From assembly GCA_030426245.1 (NCBI GenBank), contig JAUHYZ010000001.1:62001-126000 (forward strand): DNA of 64,000 nucleotides. The letters run 5' to 3'. The stretch is from Alphaproteobacteria bacterium. Its GTDB lineage: Bacteria; Pseudomonadota; Alphaproteobacteria; Sphingomonadales; Sphingomonadaceae. The notes beneath the pieces are model-generated. The model was not told the DNA's origin, did not search any database, and saw only the letters and a list, made by a program, of their open reading frames with translations. This document shows positions 33,372-42,258 of the stretch, piece after piece (position 1 is the first letter of the stretch; each line of letters starts with the position of its first letter). The translations under genes and the position numbers were made by a program.

Positions 33372-34904
33372 ATGTCGGACGGACAATCTGCTGCTTATGA
33401 CGTTGTCGTGGTCGGGGGCGGCAATGCGGCGCTCTGCGCGGCAATCAGCGCCACGAATGAGGGGGCACGCGTGCTGGTCCTCGAACGCTCTCCGATGGAG
33501 GAGCGGGGCGGGAACACCTCTTTCACAGATGGGCTGATGCGCACGGTCTATGAGGGTGAAGACGATATCCGAGCCTTCTGCCCCGACCTGACGGACGATG
33601 AATGCGCCTCGGCCGATTTCGGTGCCTACACCGAATCGGATTTCTTCGAGGATATGGCGCGCATCACTCAGCTGCGCACCGATCTGGAGCTATGCGACAT
33701 TCTCGTGCGGAACAGCCGCGAGACGATCCTGTGGATGCGTGATCAAGGTGTTCGCTTCTTCCCGACATTCGGCCGCCAGGCCTATAAGGTGAATGGCCGT
33801 TTCAAATTCTGGGGCGGTGCGACGATCGCCGTCGCCGCAGGCGGGCCCGGTCTGGTGGAAGCGCTCTACAACGCTGCGGAGAAGCGCGGCGTGGATATTC
33901 GTTACGAAGCCTGGGTGCGCGATCTCATTCGCGATGAAGACGGTGTGAAGGGCGTGGTCCTGACACGTCCGGATGGGAAGCAGGAATCCATTTATGCGCC
34001 TTCGGTGATTCTCGCCTGCGGCGGTTTCGAGGCCAATGCGGAAATGCGGGCGCGTTATCTGGGTCCGGGGTGGGACCTCGCGAAGGTGCGCGGCTCGCGC
34101 TACAACACCGGTGACGGGCTTACCATGGCGCTGGATGCCGGCGCGCAGCCCCACGGCCACTGGTCCGGCTGCCACGCAGTGTCCTGGGAACGTTATGCCG
34201 ACGACTTCGGCGATCTAATTCACACGCCGCAATATCAGCGCCACTCCTATCCGCTTTCCATTATGGTCAATGCAGAGGGCAAGCGCTTCGTGGACGAAGG
34301 CGCCGACTTCAGAAACTACACCTATGCGAAATACGGCCAGGCTGTGCTCAATCAGCCGGGCCAGATCGCCTGGCAGGTGTTCGATTCCAAGGTGCTCGAC
34401 CTGCTGCGCGACGAATACCGCACGCGCCGCGTCACGAAAGTCACGGCCGACACGCTGGAGGAACTTGCCGACAAGATGGAAGAGATCGACAAGGATCAAT
34501 TCCTGAAGACGGTCCAGGAATTCAACTCTTCGGTGAAGACGGACGCCCCGTTCGAACCGAACATCAAGGATGGCCGCAGCGCGACCAGCAATGGCGTGCC
34601 CCGCAGCAACTGGGCCAATCCGATCGATACGCCGCCATATCATGCCTATGGCGTGACCTGCGGTGTCACCTTCACTTTCGGCGGGGTGAAAGTTTCCTCC
34701 GAAGCGCAGGTGCAGGATACCAACGGTAAACCGATACCCGGGCTGTTTGCAGCCGGCGAAATGGTCGGCGGTATTTTCTACTTCAATTATCCGGGGGCCA
34801 GCGGGCTCACCAGCGGCGCGGTCTTCGGCCGTCTCGCTGGCGGCAGCGCGGCTGCCTACGCTCAGGCCCATGCGCGCTCGCCCGAAGCAGCGCCAGTCAA
34901 CTGA
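33372..34904 (+). CDS. Fumarate reductase/succinate dehydrogenase-type flavoprotein, tricarballylate dehydrogenase (TcuA)-like
   Basis: This 510-residue FAD protein has the dinucleotide motif DVVVVGGGNAALCAA, then ERGGNTSFTDGLMRT, the substrate/FAD region VILACGGFEAN and the C-terminal GLFAAGEMVGGIFYFNYPGASGLTSG. The pattern PMEERGGNTSFTDG is characteristic of TcuA-type dehydrogenases, which oxidise tricarballylate to cis-aconitate, and of related ketosteroid and fumarate reductases. The start ATG 33372 is preceded by GAGG; an upstream ATG at 33348 adds eight residues. It heads a plus-strand operon with two MmgE/PrpD proteins and an ALDH. No TcuB/TcuC partners are in the window. A tricarboxylate-like substrate fits the MmgE/PrpD neighbours, but this is inference. 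Confidence 0.84.
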   Translation: MSDGQSAAYDVVVVGGGNAALCAAISATNEGARVLVLERSPMEERGGNTSFTDGLMRTVYEGEDDIRAFCPDLTDDECASADFGAYTESDFFEDMARITQLRTDLELCDILVRNSRETILWMRDQGVRFFPTFGRQAYKVNGRFKFWGGATIAVAAGGPGLVEALYNAAEKRGVDIRYEAWVRDLIRDEDGVKGVVLTRPDGKQESIYAPSVILACGGFEANAEMRARYLGPGWDLAKVRGSRYNTGDGLTMALDAGAQPHGHWSGCHAVSWERYADDFGDLIHTPQYQRHSYPLSIMVNAEGKRFVDEGADFRNYTYAKYGQAVLNQPGQIAWQVFDSKVLDLLRDEYRTRRVTKVTADTLEELADKMEEIDKDQFLKTVQEFNSSVKTDAPFEPNIKDGRSATSNGVPRSNWANPIDTPPYHAYGVTCGVTFTFGGVKVSSEAQVQDTNGKPIPGLFAAGEMVGGIFYFNYPGASGLTSGAVFGRLAGGSAAAYAQAHARSPEAAPVN

Positions 34905-34932
34905 TTTCGAACATTCCAGGAAGGCACCTTTC

Positions 34933-36339
34933 ATGAACGCCCCAGCCGAATTTGTCGTCGAAGGCCCCACTCGCGATCTTGCCGCCTTCGGCACGAACCT
35001 GACCTTCGCGGACCTCAATGACGATCTGATCTTGCACGCCAAGCAGTGCATTCGCGATAGCCTTGGCTGCGGTATCTTCGGCGCGCAGACGCCGTGGACG
35101 CAATCGGTCACCCGCGTGGTCCAATCGCTGAACCAGAACCAGGTCGCCAGCGCTTGGGGCCAGAGCGGTGTGAAGGCGGATCCGCTGGGCGCAGCTTTCA
35201 TTAACGGAACGTCGGCGCAGGGCTATGAGCTCGACGACTGCCATGACCAGTCCATGTCGCATTACGGCGCGGGCGTGATCCCGGCTGTGCTCGCAGGGGC
35301 AGAAGGTTTCGGAAATTTCAGCGGAGCGGATATGCTGCTGGCGGTGGTGGCCGGCTATGAACTCGGCACCCGCATCGGCAACACGGTGAGCCCGCATGCC
35401 TTCCATCGCGGCTTCCATCCTTGCGGCCTGACCAGCACTTTCGCCGCGGCCGCTGCCACGGCCAAGATGCTCGATCTCGATACGGATCAGTTCGTTAGCG
35501 CGCTCGGCCTCGCAGGATCGCAGGCAGCGGGGCTGATGGCTGCGCAGTTCGGCGCGATGGCCAAGCGGTTCCATTCGGGCAAGGCGGCTCAGAACGGCAT
35601 GATTGCGGCGCTTTGCGCCAAGGAAGGCCTCACCGGCGTGCGTGACGTGCTGGAGGCGTCCTATGGCGGCTTCTGCTCCACCTATGGCGGCGAATACGAA
35701 CTGAAATGGGCGACCGACGGACTCGGCAGCGAGTTCGAGATGCTGAAGAACGGCTTCAAGCGCTATTCCTCGCTCGCAAGCAGCCAGACCTCGGTCGACG
35801 CGCTGCGCGGAATTCGCGAACGTGACGGTGTTCGCGGAGAGGATGTGGAGAAGGTGCGCATCGGCTGCACCAACATGGTCTATGTCCATTGCGGCTGGCC
35901 CTATGTCGCCAATGGCGAGACGATCAGCGCGCAGATGAATCTTCCCTACACCGGGGCGGTCACCTTGCTGGAAGGCAATGCCTTCATCGATCAGTACACT
36001 GACGAAAAGCTGTTCGATCCCAAGATCATCGATCTGGCCAACCGCTTCGAATGCTATGTCGATCCGGAACTTGATGCTGGCGGCCCGCACGAAATGCGTG
36101 CCGTGCGCGTGGAAGTGATCACCAAGGACGGCAAATCCCACACATGGGAGCAGACTTACCGATCCGGCCATTGGCGCAATCCGATGTCGGACGAGGTGCT
36201 GAAAGCGAAGTTCCAGGATCTCGCATGCCGTGTCCTGACGGACGAAGCCGTGAATGACATCGAAGCCATTATCGACAATCTCGAGAATGAGGCCGAGCCC
36301 GCGCCGAGACTGGGCAAGCTGTTGCAGCAGGTGCGCTGA
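34933..36339 (+). CDS. MmgE/PrpD family protein, copy 2
   Basis: This is a 468-residue MmgE/PrpD protein. It has the helical domain start CIRDSLGCGIFG, the conserved NGTSAQGYELDDCHDQSMSH, RGFHPCGLTSTF and HSGKAAQNGMIAALCAKEG segments, and a C-terminal lid domain. The frame is open upstream into the preceding gene, but ATG 34933 is 28 bp after the TcuA-like stop, follows AGGAAGGCACC and gives normal family length. It lies directly before a second family member 3 bp downstream. Family reactions are dehydration, decarboxylation or epimerisation of polycarboxylates. Confidence 0.88.
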   Translation: MNAPAEFVVEGPTRDLAAFGTNLTFADLNDDLILHAKQCIRDSLGCGIFGAQTPWTQSVTRVVQSLNQNQVASAWGQSGVKADPLGAAFINGTSAQGYELDDCHDQSMSHYGAGVIPAVLAGAEGFGNFSGADMLLAVVAGYELGTRIGNTVSPHAFHRGFHPCGLTSTFAAAAATAKMLDLDTDQFVSALGLAGSQAAGLMAAQFGAMAKRFHSGKAAQNGMIAALCAKEGLTGVRDVLEASYGGFCSTYGGEYELKWATDGLGSEFEMLKNGFKRYSSLASSQTSVDALRGIRERDGVRGEDVEKVRIGCTNMVYVHCGWPYVANGETISAQMNLPYTGAVTLLEGNAFIDQYTDEKLFDPKIIDLANRFECYVDPELDAGGPHEMRAVRVEVITKDGKSHTWEQTYRSGHWRNPMSDEVLKAKFQDLACRVLTDEAVNDIEAIIDNLENEAEPAPRLGKLLQQVR

Positions 36340-36342
36340 GCC

Positions 36343-37755
36343 ATGAGTTCGACGCTTGCAGAGATTTACGCTGAATTCGCTACCGGCCTTTCCGGGAACG
36401 ACATTCCCGATTCCGTGCGGGAAGCGGCCCGCTGGCACATCATCGATTCTATCGGTGTTTCCATTGCTGCGGCCAATCCCAAGGAGGAGAGCGGCAAGGC
36501 AGCGGCAAAGCTGCGGGAAGAGTGGGGCGGCAGTAGCGGGGCCTCGCTGCTGGGCCTCGACGCCAAGGCGCGGCCCGAATTGGCCGCATTGCTTAACGGC
36601 TCGCTTGGCCAGGCGCTGGAAATGGATGACAAGCATGGCTCATCGCTTGCGCGGCCAGGCTCGACGGTCATTCCCGCAGTGCTCGCGGAGACCGAGGCTC
36701 GCGGTGCGACACTGGCCGAAGCGATCGAAGCGACTGCAGTCGGCTATGAAGTGATGATCCGCCTTGGCTTCGTCGCCGGGCCGCGTTTCCTCGAAAGAGG
36801 CTATCACACAAGTTCGCTGATCGGCTCTTTTGGCGTCGCAGCTGCGATCGGAAGATTACGCGGCGCCAGTTCAGCGCAGATCGTGGATGCACTGGGCATA
36901 TGCGGTACATTCGCGTCCGGTATTCAGGAATCCACCAGGACCGGTTCGACATCGAAAATACTTCACGGGGGCTGGGGCGCCCATGCAGGCATGCTGGCCG
37001 TCGATCTGGCCAAGGCCGGCATCAGCGGCCCGTCCAGTGTGTTTGAGGGCAGGTTCGGTTTCTTTGAGACCCATCTCACCCCTGTTACCGGCGCGCTCGA
37101 TTTCACCGGGCGTCCTGCACAAGGGCTGGGTTCCGAATGGTACCTGCCCGATACGGCTTACAAGCCCTATCCATGCTGCCAATTGCTCCACGCATTCGTC
37201 GTCGCGGCGAAACAGGTGCTGGAAGACTTCGCCGGCGATGGCGTGAGCGTGGACGACATTACGTCGGTCCACTGCCAGCTTGCCGAACCCGGGCTCACGC
37301 TGGTGACCGATCCGCGCGATCGCAAGAAAGCGCCGCAAACGCCGCATGAGGCGCGTTTCAGCCTCTATTACGGTGTTGCTGCGGCCCTGGTGGACGGCGA
37401 TGTCGGGTTGGAGACTTTCCTGCCGGAAAGGCTGGGCGATCAAGCGATCCTGAAAGTGGCGGCATTGACCGAAGCCTCTGTCGATCCGGACTCGGATTAC
37501 CCTGCGCATTGCCCCGCCAGGCTGACTGTCGAGGCGGCGGGCAAGAGCTATTTCAAGCATGTCCCATACCATCCAGGCTCACCCGAAGCTGCGCTGACCC
37601 GGTCTGACGTGCTCGACAAATTCGAAAGAAACACTCGCTGGCTTCTCGGGGCCGACGCGCGAAAAGTCGCTGAGGGCATGGGAGAGGTGCCTGAAGAAGC
37701 GAGTGTTTCGCAGCTGCTTGCCGAGGTGATTCCCTCGCTGAGGCAAGCATCGTGA
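36343..37755 (+). CDS. MmgE/PrpD family protein, copy 3
   Basis: This is a 470-residue MmgE/PrpD protein with HIIDSIGVSIAAA, NGSLGQALEMDDKHGSS, RGYHTSSLIGSFG and HGGWGAHAGMLAVDLAKAG. It begins 3 bp after copy 2 and its stop overlaps the next ALDH start as GTGA, so the four genes form one tightly coupled operon. Copies 2 and 3 differ strongly in sequence (for example DDCHDQ versus DDKHGS at the active-site helix), so they are not a recent duplication and could form a heteromer or catalyse successive steps. Confidence 0.88.
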   Translation: MSSTLAEIYAEFATGLSGNDIPDSVREAARWHIIDSIGVSIAAANPKEESGKAAAKLREEWGGSSGASLLGLDAKARPELAALLNGSLGQALEMDDKHGSSLARPGSTVIPAVLAETEARGATLAEAIEATAVGYEVMIRLGFVAGPRFLERGYHTSSLIGSFGVAAAIGRLRGASSAQIVDALGICGTFASGIQESTRTGSTSKILHGGWGAHAGMLAVDLAKAGISGPSSVFEGRFGFFETHLTPVTGALDFTGRPAQGLGSEWYLPDTAYKPYPCCQLLHAFVVAAKQVLEDFAGDGVSVDDITSVHCQLAEPGLTLVTDPRDRKKAPQTPHEARFSLYYGVAAALVDGDVGLETFLPERLGDQAILKVAALTEASVDPDSDYPAHCPARLTVEAAGKSYFKHVPYHPGSPEAALTRSDVLDKFERNTRWLLGADARKVAEGMGEVPEEASVSQLLAEVIPSLRQAS

Positions 37756-39221
37756 GTGCAGAGCTGGGCCGCTTCGACCGCCTCTTTATCGGGGGCGAAT
37801 GGGTGCCGTCCGGCTCTGCCATCGCGGCGATCGATCCCGCGACAGAGGAGGCTTGGACCGAGGTCGCCGCTGCGGAAACGGGCCATATCGAGAGCGCTGT
37901 CGCCGCAGCGCGCGAGGCATTGTCCGGGAAATGGGCCAGCCTAACTGCGACAGCGCGCGGTGCGTTGATCGCACGGCTGGCGGAACTCGTGCGGCGCGAT
38001 GCGGACCGCCTTGCCGAAATCGAGAGCCGGGACAATGGCAAGCCGCATTCGGACACGAAAGGGGAACTGCGCAGGGCAGGCGACTGGCTGAATTTTTTCG
38101 CTGGCGCTGCCGACAAGCTCAATGGGGAGCAGATCCCGTATAGCAACAGCGCGCTTGCATATACGCGGCTTGAACCGGTCGGTGTCGTTGCCGCGATCAT
38201 GCCGTGGAATTCGCCGATTCTGCTTGCATGCTGGAAGCTGGGGCCGGCCTTGGCCACCGGCAACACGGTTATCCTAAAGCCTTCGGAAAACACTCCGGCA
38301 AGCATGGTCGCGCTTGGGGCGCTGGTGGAAGAGGCAGGCTTTCCGCCTGGTGTCGTCAATGTTCTTCCGGGTGGCCGCGAGGTTGGCGCTGCCCTTGCCG
38401 CGCATCCGGGCGTGAACAAGATATCGTTCACAGGTTCGCAGGCCACTGCGACGCGGATCATGCAGTCTGCTGCCGCCAATCTGAAGCGCTGCGCATTCGA
38501 ATGCGGAGGCAAGTCCCCCTTCATCGTTTTCGCCGATGCCGATTTGGAAAAGGCGTTGGCGACGGCAGCACACAGCTCTTTCCGTTCGACCGGGCAATCC
38601 TGTTCGGCATCTTCGCGAATCTTCGTCGAGAGGCCGGTCTATGAGGAATTCGGGGCCCGGCTGGCGGAGATTGCCGCGCGCATCCGCGTGGGGCCGCAAT
38701 TCGACCCGAAGACGCATATCGGCCCGCAAACCTCGTCAGACCAGCGGGACAAGACCGAATCCTATATTGCACTCGGAAAGGAATCCGGCGCAAGGTTGCT
38801 TGCTGGAGGCAAGCGGCCGGAAGGCTTCGATCGCGGGTTCTATGTCTCGCCGACGGTATTCGTCGATGCCGACAACCGTTCCCGCCTGGCGCAGGAAGAA
38901 ATCTTCGGCCCCGTTACGGCGATCATGCCTTTCGACGGCGAGGAGGAAGCGATCGCGCTGGCCAACGATACCAGCTATGGCCTGGTTGGCGGGCTATGGA
39001 CCTCCGACGTTACGCGGGCGCATCGTGTTGCCGCGCGGATCGAATCCGGGCTCGTCTCGGTAAATACATTCCGCCCGGTGCATTTCATGCTGCCTTATGG
39101 CGGCTACAAGCTGAGCGGGATCGGGCGCGAAAACGGCTTCGATGCGATGAAAGCATTCACCGAGACCAAGACGGTGGTTGTAGATCTGTCTACTGACCGC
39201 CCCGGCGATCCGTTTCCCTGA
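37752..39221 (+). CDS. NAD(P)-dependent aldehyde dehydrogenase, copy 2
   Basis: This 489-residue ALDH starts at GTG 37752, overlapping the MmgE/PrpD stop by four bases. Catalytic residues are N153 in PWNSPI, K176 in ILKPSE, E250 in FECGGKSP and C284 in GQSCSASSR. It ends the operon TcuA-like, MmgE/PrpD, MmgE/PrpD, ALDH and would oxidise an aldehyde or semialdehyde intermediate. The base motif FECGG differs from the LELGG common in the class, which is also present in ALDH 1. It is convergent with the SDR gene 18 bp downstream. Confidence 0.92.
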   Translation: MSAELGRFDRLFIGGEWVPSGSAIAAIDPATEEAWTEVAAAETGHIESAVAAAREALSGKWASLTATARGALIARLAELVRRDADRLAEIESRDNGKPHSDTKGELRRAGDWLNFFAGAADKLNGEQIPYSNSALAYTRLEPVGVVAAIMPWNSPILLACWKLGPALATGNTVILKPSENTPASMVALGALVEEAGFPPGVVNVLPGGREVGAALAAHPGVNKISFTGSQATATRIMQSAAANLKRCAFECGGKSPFIVFADADLEKALATAAHSSFRSTGQSCSASSRIFVERPVYEEFGARLAEIAARIRVGPQFDPKTHIGPQTSSDQRDKTESYIALGKESGARLLAGGKRPEGFDRGFYVSPTVFVDADNRSRLAQEEIFGPVTAIMPFDGEEEAIALANDTSYGLVGGLWTSDVTRAHRVAARIESGLVSVNTFRPVHFMLPYGGYKLSGIGRENGFDAMKAFTETKTVVVDLSTDRPGDPFP

Positions 39222-39239
39222 CCGGCGAGGCGGCGTCGC

Positions 39240-40013
39240 TTACTGCGCCACCACGCCGCCATCGATCGAAACGATTGCGCCCGTCACGAATGACGAAGCA
39301 TCGGAAGCCAGCCAAAGAACTGCGCCGGTCATCTCATCGGGGTCGGAAATGCGGTCCATCGGCACACTCGTTGTGGCGACAAAGCCGGTCTCCGCGCGCG
39401 CGGCCCGCATCGAAGTCATCAGGCCCGTCATCACGGGGCCCGGCGCGATCGCATTGACGCGAATATTGTCCTTCGCGACCTCCAGCGCCACGGATTTGGT
39501 CAGTCCGGCAACGGCGTGCTTGGTTGCGGCATAAGGCGCCACCATGGCGAGGCCCGTCAGCGCCGCCGTCGATGCCAGATTGATAACCGATCCCTTGCCG
39601 GATTCCAGCAAGTGCGGAATCTGGTATTTCATTCCCAGATAAGTGCCACGCACATTGACGGCGAAGATATTGTCGAAATCCTCAAGGCCGTAATCCTGGA
39701 TCGCGCAGGATGGACCGGGGATGCCTGCATTGTTCATTGCAATATCGAGCCCGCCCAGCCGGTCCACGGCTGCATCGACCATGGAAGCCATACGGCCTTC
39801 GTCCCGCACATCGACTTCCAGATAACTGACCTCTGAGCCGGTCTCGTCGGCGATACCCTTGGCCAGCTTGTCGCCTTCCGACTGCGACAGCCCTGCAATG
39901 ACCAGGCGCGCCCCTGCGCTGGCGAAAGCCTTGGCACAGGCAAGCCCGATCCCCGAATCTCCGCCAACCAGCAAAGTGCGCCGTCCCGCAATGTCGAAGG
40001 GGTTCTGGTCCAT
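39240..40013 (-). CDS. Short-chain dehydrogenase/reductase
   Basis: This 257-residue classical SDR has the cofactor loop LLVGGDSGIGLA (the usual first threonine-glycine replaced by GG), NNAGIPG, the serine in NLASTAAL, YAATK and C-terminal SIDGGVVAQ. It is convergent with the ALDH at 18 bp and appears to be a single-gene unit. The motif at 40118-40134 lies about 105 bp upstream and matches a site at the LysR promoter exactly, which links it to region 2. It would interconvert a secondary alcohol and ketone; the substrate is unknown. Confidence 0.85.
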   Translation of the reverse strand: MDQNPFDIAGRRTLLVGGDSGIGLACAKAFASAGARLVIAGLSQSEGDKLAKGIADETGSEVSYLEVDVRDEGRMASMVDAAVDRLGGLDIAMNNAGIPGPSCAIQDYGLEDFDNIFAVNVRGTYLGMKYQIPHLLESGKGSVINLASTAALTGLAMVAPYAATKHAVAGLTKSVALEVAKDNIRVNAIAPGPVMTGLMTSMRAARAETGFVATTSVPMDRISDPDEMTGAVLWLASDASSFVTGAIVSIDGGVVAQ

Positions 40014-40117
40014 GTTTGCGTCCTCTATCCCGCTCAGTTGAGAATGTTGCCGCTATGCGCTGTGGCACGGGCTTTTCACTGTCTAACCGCTGGCAAGCTG
40101 CTTGAGAAAATACTCAG

Positions 40118-40134
40118 CCAGCATGCTGGGATAA
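40118..40134 (+). promoter_or_regulatory. 12-bp palindrome and 14-bp motif shared with the LysR promoter
   Basis: CCAGCATGCTGG at 40118-40129 is a perfect 12-bp palindrome. Extended to the right it contains GCATGCTGGGATAA (40121-40134), the exact reverse complement of 33203-33216. It lies about 105-120 bp before the SDR start at 40013. Confidence 0.55.
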
Positions 40135-40178
40135 GATTTGCGATGGACTGACTAGCAGGCCTGAAGCTGCTGGGCTCG

Positions 40179-41849
40179 TTACCAAGAGCATTCCCAGAAC
40201 AGCGCGGAATATCCCGGCAGCTTTTCCGCCGTTGCGCCGTTCACCGAAAGGATCAGCTTGGTGTCCTGCGAATTGTCGGAGAAGGGCACTTCTTCGCTGC
40301 CGAGGTTGAACAGGCAGCGGATACGCTGCCCTTCGGCCACACGGTCCAGTGCCAAGAGATTGCCCTCAGCCTGGCAATGCTCGACCGCGCCCAGGCGCAA
40401 TGCGGGATTGTCGCGCCGCATGGCGAGGACCTTGCGCGCCAGATTGAGTGTGGAATCTTCGTCCTTCTCTTGCAGTTCCACGGCCCGCCGCCGGTTGGCA
40501 TCGCCGATCGGGAGCCACGGCTCTCCGGTGGTGAAGCCAGCCTCCATCGTCGTGTCCCAGGGAATGGGCGTGCGAGCGCCGTCGCGCGAAAGCGTGCGGG
40601 GCCAATTGGCAATGGCTTCGGGATCTTTCAGCATTTCGAAGGGGATGTCGTCCTGCTCCAGCCCCAGTTCCTCGCCCTGATAGACGATGATGCTGCCTCG
40701 CAAGGCGACCAGTAGCGCCATCTTAACGCGGGCGAATTCGTCCCTGCGGCCGGGATCGCACCAGCGCGAAACCGCGCGCGGCGCGTCATGGTTCTCGAAG
40801 GCCCAACTGGGCCAGCCCATGTCCTTCTCATCCGGCCAGTGCGACATGACATCCTGCACCAGATGCGGGGTGAGGTGCGGGGCGTAGAGGAAGTCGAAGC
40901 CGTAGGCGCTGTTCATGCGTTTCGTGCCCTTGATGAAGCGCTTGATCGCAACATTGCCGTCATCGGCGCAGACTTCGGCCAGAGTGAAGACCCCCTCATA
41001 CTGGTCGGTCAGCTTGCGCAGCTTTTCCAGAAATTCGGGCGTGTGCTTGTGAAACTGGCTGTAGGCGTGATGCTGGAAGTCGAACGGGCGCACCAGGTGC
41101 CGGTCGAGCACGGCAGCCGGCGGATTGTCGCGCAGCATCGGATCGTGCATCGCAAAATTCAATGCGTCCAGGCGGAAGCCGTCCACCCCCCGGTCCAGCC
41201 AGAATCGCGCGACATCCAGCAGGGCCTGCTGCACTTCCGCATTGTGTAGATTGAGCTGCGGCTGGCTGGATAGGAAATTGTGCATGTAATATTGCGCGCG
41301 TTCCGGATCCCATTTCCATGCCGGGCCGCCGAACATGGACTGCCAGTTGTTCGGCGGCGTGCCGTCTGCGCGCGGATTGGCCCAAACATACCACTTCGCC
41401 TTGGCGTTGGTCTTGTTGTGCCGGCTTTCCGCAAACCATTGATGCTGGTCGGAAGTATGCGAATAGACTTGGTCGACTAGGACCTTGATGCCGAGCTCAT
41501 GTGCCTTGGCGACGAGCCTGTCGAAATCCTCGAGTGTTCCGAAAAGCGGGTCAACGTCGCAATAGTCCGAAACGTCATAGCCGAAATCTTTCATCGGCGA
41601 TTTGTAGAAGGGGGAAAGCCAGATTGCGTCCGCGCCGAGCGAGGCGACATGCTCCAGGCGCTGGCTCACGCCCTTCAGATCGCCAACGCCGTTGCCGCTC
41701 GTGTCCTGAAAGCTGCGCGGATAGATCTGATAGATGACGGCGCCGCGCCACCACGGGAATTCTTGGGTAGACGAATTCCGCAACTCGATCGGCAATTCCT
41801 TGTTCACGGCAGCCCGGGAGGCTGCGGAATGGCGATCATCAAGATTCAT
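40179..41849 (-). CDS. GH13 family alpha-glucosidase
   Basis: The protein (556 aa) has the domain start WWRGAVIYQIYPRSFQDT. The GH13 catalytic triad is complete: nucleophile D228 in GFRLDALNF, acid/base E292 in TLAEVCADD and transition-state aspartate D355 in FENHDAPRAV. The layout fits alpha-glucosidase/oligo-1,6-glucosidase-type members. No signal peptide is seen, so it acts in the cytoplasm. It is divergent from the HAD phosphatase/GgpS/ABC importer operon across a 409-bp AT-rich region. It may therefore degrade an imported alpha-glucoside or recycle the compatible solute. Trehalose, sucrose, maltose and glucosylglycerol are all plausible substrates. Confidence 0.92.
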   Translation of the reverse strand: MNLDDRHSAASRAAVNKELPIELRNSSTQEFPWWRGAVIYQIYPRSFQDTSGNGVGDLKGVSQRLEHVASLGADAIWLSPFYKSPMKDFGYDVSDYCDVDPLFGTLEDFDRLVAKAHELGIKVLVDQVYSHTSDQHQWFAESRHNKTNAKAKWYVWANPRADGTPPNNWQSMFGGPAWKWDPERAQYYMHNFLSSQPQLNLHNAEVQQALLDVARFWLDRGVDGFRLDALNFAMHDPMLRDNPPAAVLDRHLVRPFDFQHHAYSQFHKHTPEFLEKLRKLTDQYEGVFTLAEVCADDGNVAIKRFIKGTKRMNSAYGFDFLYAPHLTPHLVQDVMSHWPDEKDMGWPSWAFENHDAPRAVSRWCDPGRRDEFARVKMALLVALRGSIIVYQGEELGLEQDDIPFEMLKDPEAIANWPRTLSRDGARTPIPWDTTMEAGFTTGEPWLPIGDANRRRAVELQEKDEDSTLNLARKVLAMRRDNPALRLGAVEHCQAEGNLLALDRVAEGQRIRCLFNLGSEEVPFSDNSQDTKLILSVNGATAEKLPGYSALFWECSW

Positions 41850-42258
41850 GAGATGAAACCCTGCACTCGTTCCTGTCTGTCAGACGCGCACCGGTCTTGC
41901 GCCGCCTCAGCCTCACAGAGCCAAAATCCTCTCCCAAGCCGCGAAGCTATCACGAAGTTCCTTCCATGCGCACCCTTGATAATCAAAAAGTTATGAGTTA
42001 AGCATTTGATCAGTTTGGGAGACAGACTGCCTTGATTTTTTGGCAAAATTTCTTCGGATAGGAAGAGTTTTAGAATTAAATTTCGAATTGGATAAATAAA
42101 ACAAGCAGCATTCCAGAACTTTTTTCTATTCCTGAATCAAGCTAAGTCTAGGGAATTCTGTTGCTCTATATTTTTCACGTTTATTCTAGAAATGGCTTCT
42201 GTTTATCGGAAGCTTGTTGCGTATCGCATGAAGTATTCGCCGGTTTGGGCGGTGATTC
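41850..42258. other. 409-bp divergent intergenic region
   Basis: The region between the alpha-glucosidase and HAD phosphatase genes is clearly AT-richer than its surroundings, especially 41980-42200. It must contain both divergent promoters. I found no LacI-type or GCATGC site, no hairpin with a T tract and no credible small gene. Control by osmotic stress would be expected from gene content but is not visible in the sequence. Confidence 0.6.

Noticed and set aside
34897-36636. Minus-strand open frame of 579 codons
   Set aside because: It is antisense to MmgE/PrpD copies 2 and 3 and has no recognisable motif.
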